64,000 bases of DNA from Tricholoma matsutake (Eukaryota > Basidiomycota > Agaricomycetes > Agaricales > Tricholomataceae): positions 10,044,001 to 10,108,000 of the forward strand of contig AP026538.1 of the NCBI GenBank assembly GCA_026075535.2, read 5' to 3'. The translations under genes and the position numbers were made by a program. How positions within the stretch are numbered: position 1 is the stretch's first letter; the number at the start of each line of letters is the position of its first letter. Positions 32,057 through 44,120 of the stretch are shown piece after piece. A model generated the notes under the pieces. The model made no database searches and was not told the origin of the DNA. It was given only the letters and a program-made list of their open reading frames with translations.

Positions 32057-32560
32057 CCCAGAATGTGCTACCAGCAGGACAAGTGGCAAGGGTCAGTGAG
32101 AGCATCTCAAGGTGGATGGTGTCGACCCAGTCACTTGCCAGGTAGTTGACCCTCATCTCCTTGATGAAGCTGTCGAAGGAGAGCTTAAGGAGTCAGGCAC
32201 AGTCTCCACAAATCCAGTCTTGGATGCAGTTGTCGTGGAGACAGCCCAAGATATTACACACTTGCTCATCCTCAGTGACATTCTTTTTGGTGAAGTAGTC
32301 TAGGCAAGCAAGCTCAAAGGACTGCAGGACTTTCAGAGTTACTTTACTGGCAGTAAGGATTGGTGATTTTGATGAGTGGATTTACTCACACTTGGCAAGC
32401 GGGAATGCAAGAACATTGGTCGTCATCATTTTAGTCAAGCGAGGATATTCATAATCAGAAGAGGAATCAGAGTCGTACTGAGCAGGGCAGGAATTGGTTA
32501 TAGGGAGCATTGGGTGGACTATCTGTGCGGTGTTAGGGAGCATTGGGGTGACTATATGCA
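32057..32560 (-). pseudogene. Ty3/Gypsy gag, N-terminal half (continues at 22001)
   Basis: The minus strand gives KVLQSFELACLDYFTKKNVT, EDEQVCNILGCLHDNCIQDW, LLKLSFDSFIKEMRVNYLAS and WVDTIHLEMLSLTLATCPAG, ending TFWDY at the insertion site. It joins in frame to FNHMQALN at 22001 when the 10-kb insert and one TSD copy are removed. At least one stop (TGA after GDCA) is present. The upstream LTR was not identified; plus-strand open frames here are shadows. Confidence 0.8.
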
Positions 32561-32934
32561 TGGCTTTGGGAACAGAGGGGGGTGGAGAGGCTGCTGCATC
32601 AGGAAGTGGAGATGAAGGTATGGGCGAGAGTCTCGGGAGCGATGCTGTGACTCACGAGCTATGTGCTCGAGTTACACAAACAGCAGGCAATGGGGTACAG
32701 AGCAGATGGTTCGTGACTGTTGTGTATTTTCAGTGGATGACACAGTTGTTCATGCTTTCGGCAGCAGGCTGGGCAGTCAATGCAATGAGTAATCAGGACT
32801 GTACAGTGCAAAAATGGTTGTTAGTCATTGTTCAAAGGTTACAGGGCAGCTGGTCTGTATTCGAAAAAAAAAAGTGTAATCATACCCTAGAGGGGGTCCG
32901 ATTCGCTCAGAGCACAGCAGAATAGAATAGAAGA

Positions 32935-33333
32935 AACAGATATGGGTGAGCTATACAAGAGTATACTACTACGCATTGGCCCACAACCAGCTAATGCTAC
33001 CTGCTGATCCAGTAAGTGCCTTGTCCTCATTTGTATGACTGTTAGTCCATCCTGTTGCAGACATTGACAGACAGGGAGCTGTTGAACTACCATGCTGAAG
33101 TGAAAGCCCTGCAAAGCAACCTTGGCACCTCATACAAGGATGCCAGTCATTGTCTCTACATGGCCGAGGTTGAGAAGCTGGAACAGGAAGATGTCACATT
33201 GAGGACATATGCGACCTTGAAGGAAAGAATGGAATACAATCTGAAATCATTTGAATGCAGGTTCTCAGACATTCCAATCAGATCATTGTCCCATGACAAC
33301 AACATGGCTGATCTGGCCGATTCTCACAATTAG
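32935..33333 (+). CDS. Hypothetical protein, C-terminal part, family copy 2
   Basis: The exon YYYALAHNQLMLPADP (about 32968-33012) is followed by an intron GTAAGTGCC...TTGCAG (33013-33059), then LTDRELLNYHAEVKALQSNL, YKDASHCLYMAEVEKLEQED and a coiled-coil end at 33333. It matches 18350-18760 including the intron position. The 5' part is missing; the copy begins near the end of the Gypsy gag. No function is known. Confidence 0.5.
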
Positions 33334-34093
33334 CTAGTACCGACAGTGTTATTTTAGCTAGGATGAACACTGCTGTTTTGTTGATTTTGTTCATTCATAC
33401 TCCCTGCGCCCATTGTGCATCTAGTTTGCCAATGCCCATTGCCGATGCTCTTGGTATATAGATCTCCACCCCAAAGTGTCTGTCTGCTGCCGCCGATGTT
33501 GATGTTGATGTAGATTTCTGTGCCGACATGTCTGCTGATGCCAATGCTGATGGCTGTGACTATTTCATCAATGGTACTAGAATCTTACTGCATATCTATG
33601 CTGATGCCATTGCCATTGCCGATGCCGAGTACCATGTCCAATGCTATCTCATAGGTCACTGATCTGTCTATTCATAGTGTACAAGCAAGAATTGTAAAAG
33701 ACCCATTTGGTAGACATAGAATGAATTATTGCATCATTGCCCATAGTTAGGCCGTACAGTCTCCTATGCACATCTATACCAAGCATTGTAATTCATTATG
33801 GTACAGACAGCTAAGTCGTACTGTTATGGCAAAGTGGTGCCTGATGCCAATGCCACACTTCTATGCCATTGCTGATGCTGTTGCCGAGTACTGTGTCCAA
33901 CACTATCTCTGATCTGTATATTATTAACATTCTTCATAGTGTATCACAAGCAAGAATTGTAAAAATGTATTCATTTAATACTAGTACATGTTATACATAC
34001 TATGAGAGCATTCGATGGTATCCAATGAACCCGTATCATTCAATACACTGTATGTGTTCAATAGACCATATTATTTGGTACAGTGTAGCTTAC
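33334..34093. repeat. Non-coding stretch with GATGCCAATGC repeats and a duplicated block
   Basis: Short motifs GATGCCAATGC, GATGTTGATG and GCCATTGCCGATGC recur. A block containing GTACNNTGTCCAANNCTATCTC ... CAAGCAAGAATTGTAAAA occurs twice (33622-33700 and 33884-33965). No gene is seen. Confidence 0.5.
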
Positions 34094-34133
34094 CTATATG
34101 AGATCTAGTGGAAGAAGGATACATATGTCCTCA

Positions 34134-34361
34134 CTAGTTGTTAGCAGTGTCAATGAAGTTACCACCCACATTAAAGTATGCGTCCAGCAGTTTAAAGCTG
34201 GATTCCTTTTCCATGGCTCCCATTCCAATTGTGTGCCACTGATCTCCAATGTTCTGAGCACCGAGCACCAGTGGAGAGACATAGACAGAGGTGTGCTTAG
34301 AAAGAGCATGGTATCGGCCAAGAGGAGTTGGAGGTGGAGGTGCTTCAGAGAAGAAAGGCAT
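34134..34361 (-). pseudogene. Aldo-keto reductase (aryl-alcohol dehydrogenase type), N-terminal fragment
   Basis: The frame gives APPPPTPLGRYHALSKHTSV, VSPLVLGAQNIGDQWHTIGM and FKLLDAYFNVGGNFIDTANN followed by a stop. In the family D of DTANNY starts the catalytic Asp-Tyr-Lys-His set of the TIM barrel, and the enzymes reduce aryl aldehydes with NADPH. Here the protein ends before the catalytic Tyr, and nothing downstream resembles the rest of the barrel. It is a truncated relic. It lies 0.8 kb from a P450 relic in divergent orientation. Confidence 0.8.
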
Positions 34362-34447
34362 GATTCAGGTGGTTGGTTGAAGGAAGCTTGAGTGGGATGG
34401 AGACTTCCTTCAAGAAGGGTATTATATCCATTGACTTCAAGTTGCAT

Positions 34448-35127
34448 GGTGTTTGCTTAGTCAGAGTTTGAATTACATCCAGATCCAAATCAAATTCCTC
34501 ATGGTGTCATCATAATGTTCTCGTTAGTTCACATTATAATTTCAGTTGAATGTGCAGGGTGAGGCTGGGGGTTTTCCTAGCAAAACGGATATAATGTCAG
34601 ATCTTCAGCTTCCCTCTGACAATAAGTTCTCCCACACCCTTTCCTTTTCTGTGACTGCAATGTGACTGTCCTGACCGGCCAAGATGATCCACATTCACAG
34701 GAGCTGCAATAGAAAACACAGCTTATGAATGATGAACCAGTCCACTCTGTTTTGTTTTCTTGCAGATCTTTCTTTTCTCAGCCTCATCTTAAAATATACT
34801 TGCATGATCAACGCATGATGAATGTAATGTTGAGAAATATCATAAATACTCATGAATAATGATTTTGAAAATTTAACCATTGTGTATGATGGCGATCCCA
34901 AAGCTCCATCAACGGGATTTGAATTACATCATCAGGGGGTTTGCCAGACCCAAACAGGCCCTTTAGTCATGCTTATCAGCACAAGTCCCAGCCTTGAAAG
35001 TCGGAGAGTCCTTTGTTCAACTGAGTCCAGCAATTATGTGAACAACTCAGCAGGCATCTGGGTTAGATCCATGTAAAAGGAAGAGCCTTGATGCGGCTCT
35101 TGCCTGGAACCTTCTTCATTTGAATCC
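34448..35127. other. Intergenic stretch upstream of the P450 pseudogene
   Basis: No gene was recognised. The region is AT-rich, with no clear TATA element at a useful distance and no repeat seen elsewhere in the window. Confidence 0.4.
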
Positions 35128-37070
35128 ATGAGTTCTACTGTCTTGACTGCGGTTGCAGCCATTGTGTTGCTTGCATCTATTGTACTCTTTCGCAAGAGGC
35201 ACGCAACTCCCCCAGGACCACCTGGATTCCTTTTTCTTGGTAATATTTTTGACCTCCCTAAGAAGGAGCCATGGAAAGTTTACCTTCAGTGGGGAAAACA
35301 ATATAGTAGGTTCCAGTTATCCAACTGAATTAATTGTGTTGGTTAAATTGCTCTATAGACAGCGATATCTTCAGTATGAAAGTCCCTGGGATGCAATTTG
35401 TTATCATGAACTCAGCCAAGGTTATCCAAGACCTGCTCATTAAGAGATCTGGCATTTACTTGGACAGGTACTTGGCAATTTATCAGTTTCAGCTCGATGT
35501 CATTCATATAGTTCAAAATAGACCACATTCCACCATGCTAGACGACCTGTAAGCCATCTTATGTGCATGTCAAATACATTGTTCACCTCTAAGCAGCATT
35601 CAAACCGCCTGGCTGATGGTCTTCATGAATAACACTGACAAGTGGAAAGGTCAAACTCAAACTCATCCTTCAAGGTATGCGACATTATACCTAATTTTCC
35701 ATTCAGAACATCACCGTATCCTCCAATGAGAATTTGATACTGTTGAGGTGAGTGCCTTCAACAAGGCTCATGAGCTCCAAGCTTTGAGAAGTGTTGATTA
35801 GCTCAGACCACAAAGGAGAACTCAGATTGTACATCAATTCTTTATTGACCACTGAAATGGAATTAATGGATGAATTAGAGCTGCTGTAGATGCCATTCTT
35901 TCAATCACATATGGTATCATCCCCACAAACTTCGAACATCCATTCATCAAGGCACCCGAGGAGGTTAACACAATCTTTGCTGATGTCACTCGTGGAGGCT
36001 ATTTGGGTTGAGTCTATTTCTTTTGGATGCATTTCTGATGGTTACATACCCCATAGTGGATGTGTTCCCATTTCTGAAGTTCCTGCCAAGGTGGTTCCCT
36101 GGTGTCAAATTCCACGAGGTTGCTGACAAAAGAAGAGCCCTTCCAGTGGATCTCCTTATGGGACCTTACAAGGAAATTAAGTCTCAAGTGGTATGTGCAT
36201 ACAATGGTATTCTCAGTGTTTCCATTCTGCGTTGACATCCACTGAACAGGAAAATGGGACGGCGGTTTCATCCATTGCATTGCGCTTCCTGTATGCAGTA
36301 CAGGATGGTGCAGGCATCTCTGAGAGCGAAATAGAGGTGATGTGTAACGTCTTGGAAAACACTTATCTTGGTAAGGTTATTGTCTTGCTTTCCTAACCAC
36401 ACTTGCTCAGTATAAATTTCTTTTAGGTGGGGCAGATATGGTAAGTAAACCTCCATCTCAGTTAACAGTTTTGTGTGACAGTGCTTATGCTAGAGCATTT
36501 GTGCTCTCTACAACTTCGTCCTTGCAATGGCCCTTCATCCCCATGTTCACAAGAAAGCTCAGAAGGCCCTGGATGATGTTCTTGGAGGCCAACATCATTC
36601 CAGTTTTACTGACTTTGGATGCCTTCCATATGTTTCTGCAATTGTCAATGACATTCACTGTCTATCATGTTTGTACTCAGGATGATGTATGTGATGGCTA
36701 CGTGATTCCCAAGGGCTCTATCATGATTCCAAATGAATGGGCAGTGCTGCAAGATGAAAGCATATTTGGTGCAGATACTGACAAGTTCATCCCAGAGAGA
36801 TTCATAAAACCTGATGGAAAAATTAATCCTGATCTTTTGGATGTGGAATTGGCATTTGGATTTGGGCGACATGCCTGTCCTGGAAAATGTGGGTTATACT
36901 CATCGTGACAACAAAGAAATTACTGACTACCTTGTTTTGTGTGTAGTTATGGCACACAATACTCTCTGGATTATGGCAACATCCATGTTGACTGCTTATG
37001 AGATTTCAGAGGTGGTCGACATAGACAAAAGAAAACTTATGGCTGAGAGCCCATTAGAGTATACCAATTG
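35128..37070 (+). pseudogene. Cytochrome P450 pseudogene (fungal monooxygenase)
   Basis: The start has a membrane anchor (SSTVLTAVAAIVLLASIVLF) then RKRHATPPGPPGFLFLGNIF and WKVYLQWGKQYS. After an intron come FSMKVPGMQFVIMNSAKVIQ and DLLIKRSGIYLDR. Later pieces are FEHPFIKAPEEVNTIFADVT, FPFLKFLPRWFPGVKFHEVA, NGTAVSSIALRFLYAVQDGA and the I-helix GGADM. The ExxR region reads VNDIHC (E to D, R to C) and needs a frame change near 36560. Then CDGYVIPKGSIMIPNEWAVL, DTDKFIPERFIKPDGKINPD and the heme loop FGFGRHACPGK follow. P450s of this type oxidise small molecules at the ER membrane. Frame changes, missing blocks and the broken ExxR show it is dead. A TE gag follows at once. Confidence 0.9.
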
Positions 37071-37084
37071 TGCCATGGTCAGGT

Positions 37085-37260
37085 GTGTAAGATCAGAAAG
37101 ATCAGAAACTCAGCTCTATCCACATCCACCCCAACCCCAGCATTATCCCACCTTGCATATATAACAAAGGCCTATCAAGGGTCCACTCCCTGATTCACCA
37201 CCCAAGTACATCCCCTTCATCACCACCAATCTGTCTCACAAACCTTTACAACCTGCACCG
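37085..37260 (+). repeat. Possible truncated 5' LTR of the following Gypsy element
   Basis: TGTAAGATCAGAAAG at 37085 resembles the start TGTAAGATAATTCCC at 42549. A TATA-like CATATATAACAAAGG lies at 37156. Only the first 8-9 bases agree well, so this is tentative. Confidence 0.3.
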
Positions 37261-40200
37261 CTCACAACCAGGAGCAGAGCATGTGCCTTAGTATGATTCA
37301 ACTCCACCTCCATGACCCTATCTTCATTATCCCCATTCGAAGCCCTGACACCAGCCCCTGTGAACCCTGTCCATCCAAGATCACCCCGACACCACCCTAC
37401 GTCCAACTCTGAATCAGATACGCCCTGCACACCTGTCATGTCTTCCACCATTCACCCATTGTATGCGGCCACAGAGGTGAAGCAAACATCACCTTTGTCT
37501 GCCCCCCTCCTCACAGCCAGCTGCCTAACAGTAAAAGCTGTCCAAGAATTTGATACTGCATGTCATTGGTACTTCTCTGTAAAACATATCCCCGCTGCTG
37601 ACTGCATTAGTAAAATTATCTATAACTTCAAATTGTCATCAGTGCAATCTTGGATCTATGTGGAGGAGGACCAACTTGTCACCCTCACCTTCCCTGACTT
37701 CTTGATCACCCTCAAGAAAAGGTTCTTACCTCGTTCTTGAGAAGACAAACTTGTGCAAGACCAGATCTTGGCACAAAACTGTACCGACCTCCGTACCTGG
37801 GTCAACACTGTCCATAATGTGAACACCAAGCTTGGCGCTGCCCAATCGGCATATCACATCCCCAACGATCACTTCAGGCTCCACTTGCTACCTCGACTCT
37901 CAGACAGCCTGAAATGACTCTACAAGGCCAACAATGGCATCGCCCCCGGTGCAACCAATGGCACTCTCGACGCCATCACAGATTTTGAAGAGTGGATGGA
38001 ATGCCTCCGAATGTACTCATTCAGTACATTCATTCACCTCTTACTCTCCCTCAACACTTGCGCTGGCATTGCTGTGTGGATGCACCAGCTATGTGTGCAC
38101 CTACTCCCATTGATGCCCTCATTGACCATGGCTCCTCGCCAGTTTTGATTTCTAGTGAACTCATCGACATCCTATGTCTAAAGCCTAAACATTTATACAA
38201 ACCCCTTGCTGTTTCCAGAGCATTCACAAAGAAGGACACCCAGAACCCCTGTAGTATTAAATCATTATTGTAGATTATCAATCCAGTTGCAAGACTCTCT
38301 CTGGCACTCCCGTACCCTCAACACGATTATCTGTCCCGGACTCCACACTGACTTGATCCTCATTCTAGACTTGCTTGTGAAAAATAAAATTGTTGTCAAT
38401 GCTGAACTGCAAACCATAATTGCGAAGGACTCTGGGTATGACTTACTGAACCCTCCCAACCTGAAACAATGTCTTAGGATGGCTGCTGTCCCTCCTTGGC
38501 AATGTCATAAGCTTGAGGCATGAGAAATTAAAACTGGGCAACAAAATGCCAAGCAAGCTTGGAGGCTCATCCATAAGGAGCTACTTGCAGTCTTTGAGGA
38601 GAACCCTGGATGTTTCGACATGAGATCTTTCACTACCGGCCCACCTAACCTTGTCTCTGCTATCAAAACCCAGATCATTCAATTGGTGGGGGAAGCAACA
38701 CTAAAGAAACTTGACAATCAATTGAAGAATAAATTTGCTGACTGTTTCCCCTCAGACCTCCCACACGTCAACGACCTCCCTCATGATGTCTACCATCAGA
38801 TCAAGTTACTCCCAAGGGCTCCGGTCTCTGTATCATGCGCATATGGATGCCCGCGTAAATATTGAGCCAGCTGGAAGACCCTCATTGACCAGCATGTGGA
38901 TTCTGGCCGAATCCAGCCATCTTCGTCTCCATATGCATCACCATCATTCATCATTCCGAAGACGGACCCTACTGTACTCCCATGGTGAGTAAACAACTAC
39001 TGACATCTCAATCGCCTCATCATTCCCGATTAAATACCCCTCTCAGATCAACGACATCCTTGCTGACTGTGCTAAAGGGAAAATCTGGGGCAAAATTGAC
39101 ATGACTAAGTCATTTTTCCAGACTCTTGTTCACCCAGATGACATCAAATACACCGCGACCCTCACTCCGTTGAGTCTATGGGAATGGGTCGTCATGCCAA
39201 TAGGCATGTGGAACTCACCAGCAACTCACCAGAGACGTGTGACCCTCACCCTTAGTGTTTAAAGGTCCAGTCCAGTCTGGTTTTTGACTTCCAAATGGGG
39301 CAACCAGCAACCACAACCGGTCTAGGACCAACCCAGATATTGGAGGACTGCAACCGGACCCTTTAGGACCAGTCCTAATCGGTCCATGGACCGAAAAAAG
39401 ACTGGTTTGGACCGGTTTTTTGTCATAAAATTTATTGTGCCAAATAACCCATATGTATCTCAACAAATATAACCATCACCTCATATATATTATATTCATG
39501 GATAGAGACTGTAATGCTCCATAGACTGATCGAACATTTAAGCAATTCTGTCTAGATTTGACCGAGATATGGCCAAAACCAAGAGGACATGCATTCAAGT
39601 TGGTAATTTGTAGTTTGTAGTTGCACTCATTTGGGCTATTATATGAATAAAATCCCATGGTACAGATGATTAGGTGTGTTGTTGTTACTTTTATGATGTT
39701 ATATAGCTGTACAAAAAAAATTGTAGCTCAGGTAATAAGCAATGCAATCAAAGTTGTCTGATGCAACAAAATACTCATACAAAAATGTTTTTGGTCATAT
39801 CTCAACCAATTCTTGACCGTTTTTGATGATCCAGGGACCGAAAATGAAGTAAATATGTGTGGGAGTAAGGTCTAACATACGTTGGGACGACAGACCGGTC
39901 GCAACCGGTTTTAACCGGTTTTTCATCGGTCCTACTATATTTTTCAAAATGAAAGACCAGCAACTGGACTGAAAAAGACCGGTCCATAAATAGACCACTG
40001 GTCCGGTCCTAATTGGTCCAGTTCAGTTCAGTTTCGGTCTTTTTTTCGGTCCTACAGACTGGACCTTTAAACACTACTCACCCTTTGCAATCTCATAGGC
40101 AAGATCTGTCACGTCTATCTTGACGACATGATCATCTGGTCTGACACCCTGGAGGAACACAAGCAAAACATGGAACTGGTCCTAACCGCTCTGCATGAAG

Positions 40201-42548
40201 CCCACTTGTACTGTTCACTGAGAAAGTCTATGCTATTTACATTGAAAATCGATTTCCTGAGGCACCACATCTTGGCTTGGGGCATTGAAGCAGATTAATT
40301 GAAGGTGTTGTGAATTGTGAACTGGCCTGCCCCAAAATCAGCAAAGCATGTCCGCCAATTCTTGGGTCTTGTGCACTACATTGCCTCATTCCTGCCCAGT
40401 TTAGCCAAATGGACAGCTGTGTTGACCCCCCTCACCCGCAAAGAATGCAACTCCAACTTCCCAGCCTGGAGACGTGAGCACCAGAATGCTTTTGAGAACA
40501 TTAAATGACTCATGATTGGGAGGGGCTGCCTAATGATGATCAAACATGAAAACCCTGGCAACAATAAAATCTTCATAACTTGTGATGCCAGCAAAAGACG
40601 GACTGGTGCCATGCTTTCTTTTGACCCATGTTGGGAATCCGCTCAGCCTGTAGCATTTGAGAGCAGGCAGATGAACGGCACTGAATGCAACTACCCAGTC
40701 CATGAACAGGAGATGTTAGTGATTATGAGGGTGTTAAAGAAATGGTGAGTGGACTTGCTCGGCTCACACATTTACATCTGCACCGACCACAAGACCCTAC
40801 AAAATTTCGAGCTGCAACGAGACTTGTCTCAACGCCAGGCAAGGTGGATGGAATACCTTTCGCAATGCAAGTACAGTATCACGTACATCAATGGGGAATG
40901 AAACACCATCATGGATGCCTTATCTGGACTCCATGACTTGGTCAACATGGAGACCACACCCATCATTATTTCAGCAGTTTTCTCAGTCCACTCCGACCCA
41001 AAACTTGTCACATGGATCAAGAATGGGTATCAAACAGACCCCTGGTCATTAGGCATCCTCAAGGACCTGAAACGGAACATGCTGGACACAAAACTGAACA
41101 TCACACTGAAGCATGGTCTCCTCTTTATCGGACACAGGCTCATGATCCATAAGTACAAAAACCTCTGAGAACATCTATGCCAATTGGCACACAACAACCT
41201 CAGTCACTTCAGCATGGAGAAATCCTATGCCAACCTCTGCAATGACTTCTACTGGCCTAACATGAGGTGAGACCTCACATGTGGGTACGTCCCTGGGTGT
41301 CCTGACTGCCAACAGAACAAGTCGTCAACATCAAAAACAGCTGGACCCTTACACCCCTTGCCTATCCCGGACAAACAGTTCGACTCAGTCACAATCGACT
41401 TTGTGGGGCCACTGCCCATGGACGACAGTTTCGACGTGATCGTTACGATGACTGACCGTCTTGGTGTGGATATCCAGATCGTGCTTTGTCACAGCAGCAT
41501 GACAGCTGAAGAATTCATGTTCATGTTCTTCAACAAGTGGTACTGCGATAATGGGTGTCCCCTCAAGATTATCAGTGACCATGACAAACCTTTTGTCTCA
41601 AGGTTCTGGAAAACTCTTATGAAACTTGCTGGCATCAAACACAAGCTATGACAGCCTACCATCCACAAACCGATGGGTCTTCGGAGCAGTCGAACAAAAC
41701 TATTGTGCAGTGCTTGCGCTTCCATGTCGAACAAAACCAAAAGGGATGGTTGAGGGCATTACCGAAAGTGAGGTTTGACATCATGAACACTCCCAACACA
41801 TCAATGGGAGTATCACCTTTTATACTGAAGATGGGATGATCACCGAGGCTCTTGCCTCCATTAATCACTACACTGCCATCTTTGACTTCGCACGATGATC
41901 ATGATGAGGCATCTGCTCAGTCGTTCATCAAAACCATGGAGGAATAAACAAGTGCAGCCAAAGACAATCTTTTAGCAGCGAAGGTCCAACAAGCTCATTT
42001 TGCACACAGGGACCAACTTGCAGAACCTCCTTTTACAGTGGGTGATAAAGTCATGCTGGCAACCGCCCATCGACGAAGAGACTACATGCGCATGAAGGAT
42101 GGATGGGTGGCAAAATTTATGCCACAATTTGATGGGCTGTACAAAATCACACAAGTGTTCCCCAAATTGTCTTCATACACACTCCTCCTCCCACCTCAGT
42201 CATGTGCTTACCCTACTTTTCATGTCTCCCACCCCTGAAAATATGTTGCAAATGACAACAAACTCTTCCCGACGTGATCCAAGATTCCACCAAAACCCCT
42301 GGTCACCAGCAGCGGTCACACTGAATACTTCATTGACAGGATCCTGGACCATCGACCCTGAGGACGAGGCCATCAATTCCTGGTGCGATGTACAGGATAC
42401 AGTCCTGAGCATGACCTCTGGGTGCCACAATCAGAACTTACCGAGACGGAGGCGCTCACATCTTATGAAGCAGAGAACCCTTCACCCTGATGATACACTC
42501 TCGAAACTGACCCCCCCCTGGGATTTTTTTTCAAGAGGATAGGTGCGA
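37261..42548 (+). pseudogene. Ty3/Gypsy gag-pol (chromodomain type), interrupted by a hAT MITE
   Basis: Gag (37300-37990) has AVQEFDTACHWYFSVKHIPA and FRLHLLPRLSDSLK. Protease (38000-38270) has TPIDALIDHGSSPVLISSEL. RT begins near 38620, with VYHQIKLLPRAPVSVSCAYG and [16 protein letters not shown]. It is cut at 39244 and resumes at 40085 with IGKICHVYLDDMIIWSDTLE (YLDD). RNase H has NKIFITCDASKRRTGAMLSF and ICTDHKTLQNFELQRDLSQR. Integrase has LAHNNLSHFSMEKSYANLCN, CPDCQQNKSS, VTIDFVGPLPMDDSFDVIVT and CPLKIISDHDKPFVSRFW, then YHPQTDGSSEQSNKT. A chromodomain-like end (42330-42480) has YFIDRILDHRP and HQFLVRCTGYSPEHDLWVPQ. Many stops, several at CGA positions, show it is inactive. Confidence 0.92.
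39253..40076. mobile_element. hAT-type MITE, 824 bp, inserted in Gypsy RT
   Basis: It has a perfect 20-bp inverted end TAGTGTTTAAAGGTCCAGTC (39253-39272 and 40057-40076) and a perfect 8-bp TSD CTCACCCT (39245-39252 and 40077-40084). Inside are many ACCGGT and GGACCGG/CCGGTCC motifs near both ends, plausibly transposase-binding repeats, and no coding capacity. The end sequence is shared with 48597-49039. Confidence 0.95.
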
Positions 42549-42780
42549 GTGTAAGATAATTCCCTTGATTATCTTATGACCTTACGACTTCCCTCAATTC
42601 GCTACATGTCCCACTGTATACCTTCCCTTTATGGACTATTACTAATACACACGGTCATGTGTCTAACTGTTGACTCATGTAACAATGTCTTAGCTAGTAC
42701 TCTACTCTCTCTTTAATCCATATTAAGTTCCAATTTACATTGTCCCCTCTCTTAAGTGATCAAGGCACACAGGTGCTTTC
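42549..42780 (+). repeat. Probable 3' LTR of the 37-42 kb Gypsy element
   Basis: It begins TGTAAGATAATTCCCTTGA directly after the chromodomain frame ends. It contains GTATACCTTCCCTTTATGG and ends somewhere before 42790 (GTGCTTTCATTACA). There is no full second copy for comparison, so the right boundary is uncertain. Confidence 0.45.
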
Positions 42781-42789
42781 ATTACAATT

Positions 42790-43343
42790 TAGATGGTAAA
42801 GGTTGACCCAGTTGAGGATGGCATTCAGGCTGGGGTGCTCCATGCTTGTGGGGGTGTCCAGCTAATAGGGCAGTACTAGTCTGCTTGCCATGAGTCACCC
42901 TTAGGCCTTACGTTCTTAGATGAGGGTTCAACAATGTGACTCAAGCTGAGGATGTGCTGGTGTGTTGGAAACTTGGATAATATCATCATGACCAGAATTT
43001 GCCAGAGATGGATCATGGAGATGCATAAAGGACAGAAATGTTAGTATTTCAACTGTGTATATCAAGTGTATATCTGTTTATTAAACAGTATATAGATGGT
43101 TATATGGTTTAGATAGCTGTTTAGGTATACTTGTCCTTTGAGGAGTATACTTAAACTAAATGGTTGGAGCCTTAGGCTGTGCAGGCAGTACTTACAGGTT
43201 TAACATAGCCATTGCTAGGATACACAGCAGACACAGCATGGACACAGCATATACATAGTATAATCCCTAGCTAAAGTAATGTCATCAGTTTGTACTACCC
43301 TTAGAGGTTAACCCCTAGTACCAATCACTGGAAACTCTACAGT
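42790..43343. other. Unassigned stretch before the chromovirus
   Basis: No gene was recognised. The stretch is AT-rich with TTTAGATAGCTGTTTAGG-type motifs. If the FAD oxidase at 54254 once had upstream exons they should lie here, but I could not identify them. Confidence 0.35.
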
Positions 43344-43348
43344 CCATG

Positions 43349-44107
43349 TGTTAAGGGCGAAGCCTCAACCACTCGATCTAGTCGTTGTTGTTCGATGAGG
43401 TGCTTCCTCGACGAGTTGTTCAGCACTAGTCTTACTCGGAGCGTCCGACGTAAGATAGGTAGTGCACTCTAGCAGGGCTTCTGCGTAGAGTCGTTCAGGT
43501 TCACGCACTAAGGGGCTTCCTTAGTGGTTTCGAGTAAGTTCGCGAGTTGCAAGCTAAGGCTGTTGATTGCCTAGATCTAAACTAAGGACATCCCTACTAC
43601 AAGTCACAGTACTTATACTAATAGGAAGGTCCTTATCATCCAATCGGAAAGGTGGATGTGTATCATGTAACAATAGAAACAATAGGCCTCATGCCTTGCA
43701 TGAGGCGTCCGATGTCACGGAGTGCTGCGGCGCAGCATGACAGGAAGCAATAGCAGATAAGCCTCATGCCTAGCATGAGGTGTCCAATGTCACGGATCTG
43801 ATGTCAAGGATCCGATGTCAAGGACATGCTGCAGTGCAGCATGTCGATCGTGAGAGTCCGACGTCACGGACCTCATGTCAGGGGGCTGTCATATCACAGC
43901 ATGTGTGGGAGTGGGTTTGGGTGCATGGAGTCACCATGTGTCAAGGGTGCCTTCCATGGGAAGGGGATTGAATGCATGCAGTCGGCATGTGTTGTGTGTG
44001 TGTCTGATGTCAAGGGCATGCCCTAGGCATGAATCAAGGGGTGCCTCCTGTCTTGAGGGGATCGTCGGGTGCATCGGGTTCCATGAGTTACAAGGAAAAT
44101 TGTAACA
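43349..44107 (-). repeat. 3' LTR of the chromovirus
   Basis: In sense orientation it starts TGTTACAATTTTCC and ends GCCCTTAACA. A TATA-like TATAAG (plus 43612-43617) lies 33 bases before TAGTTTAGATCT (plus 43573-43584), the predicted transcript start. A purine tract AGCAGGGGGGTAA (plus 44108-44120) precedes it as the polypurine primer. Confidence 0.93.
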
Positions 44108-44120
44108 TTACCCCCCTGCT

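Noticed and set aside
37236..37451. Minus-strand frame MVEDMTGVQGV...
   Set aside because: Antisense to the Gypsy gag leader; no family signature.
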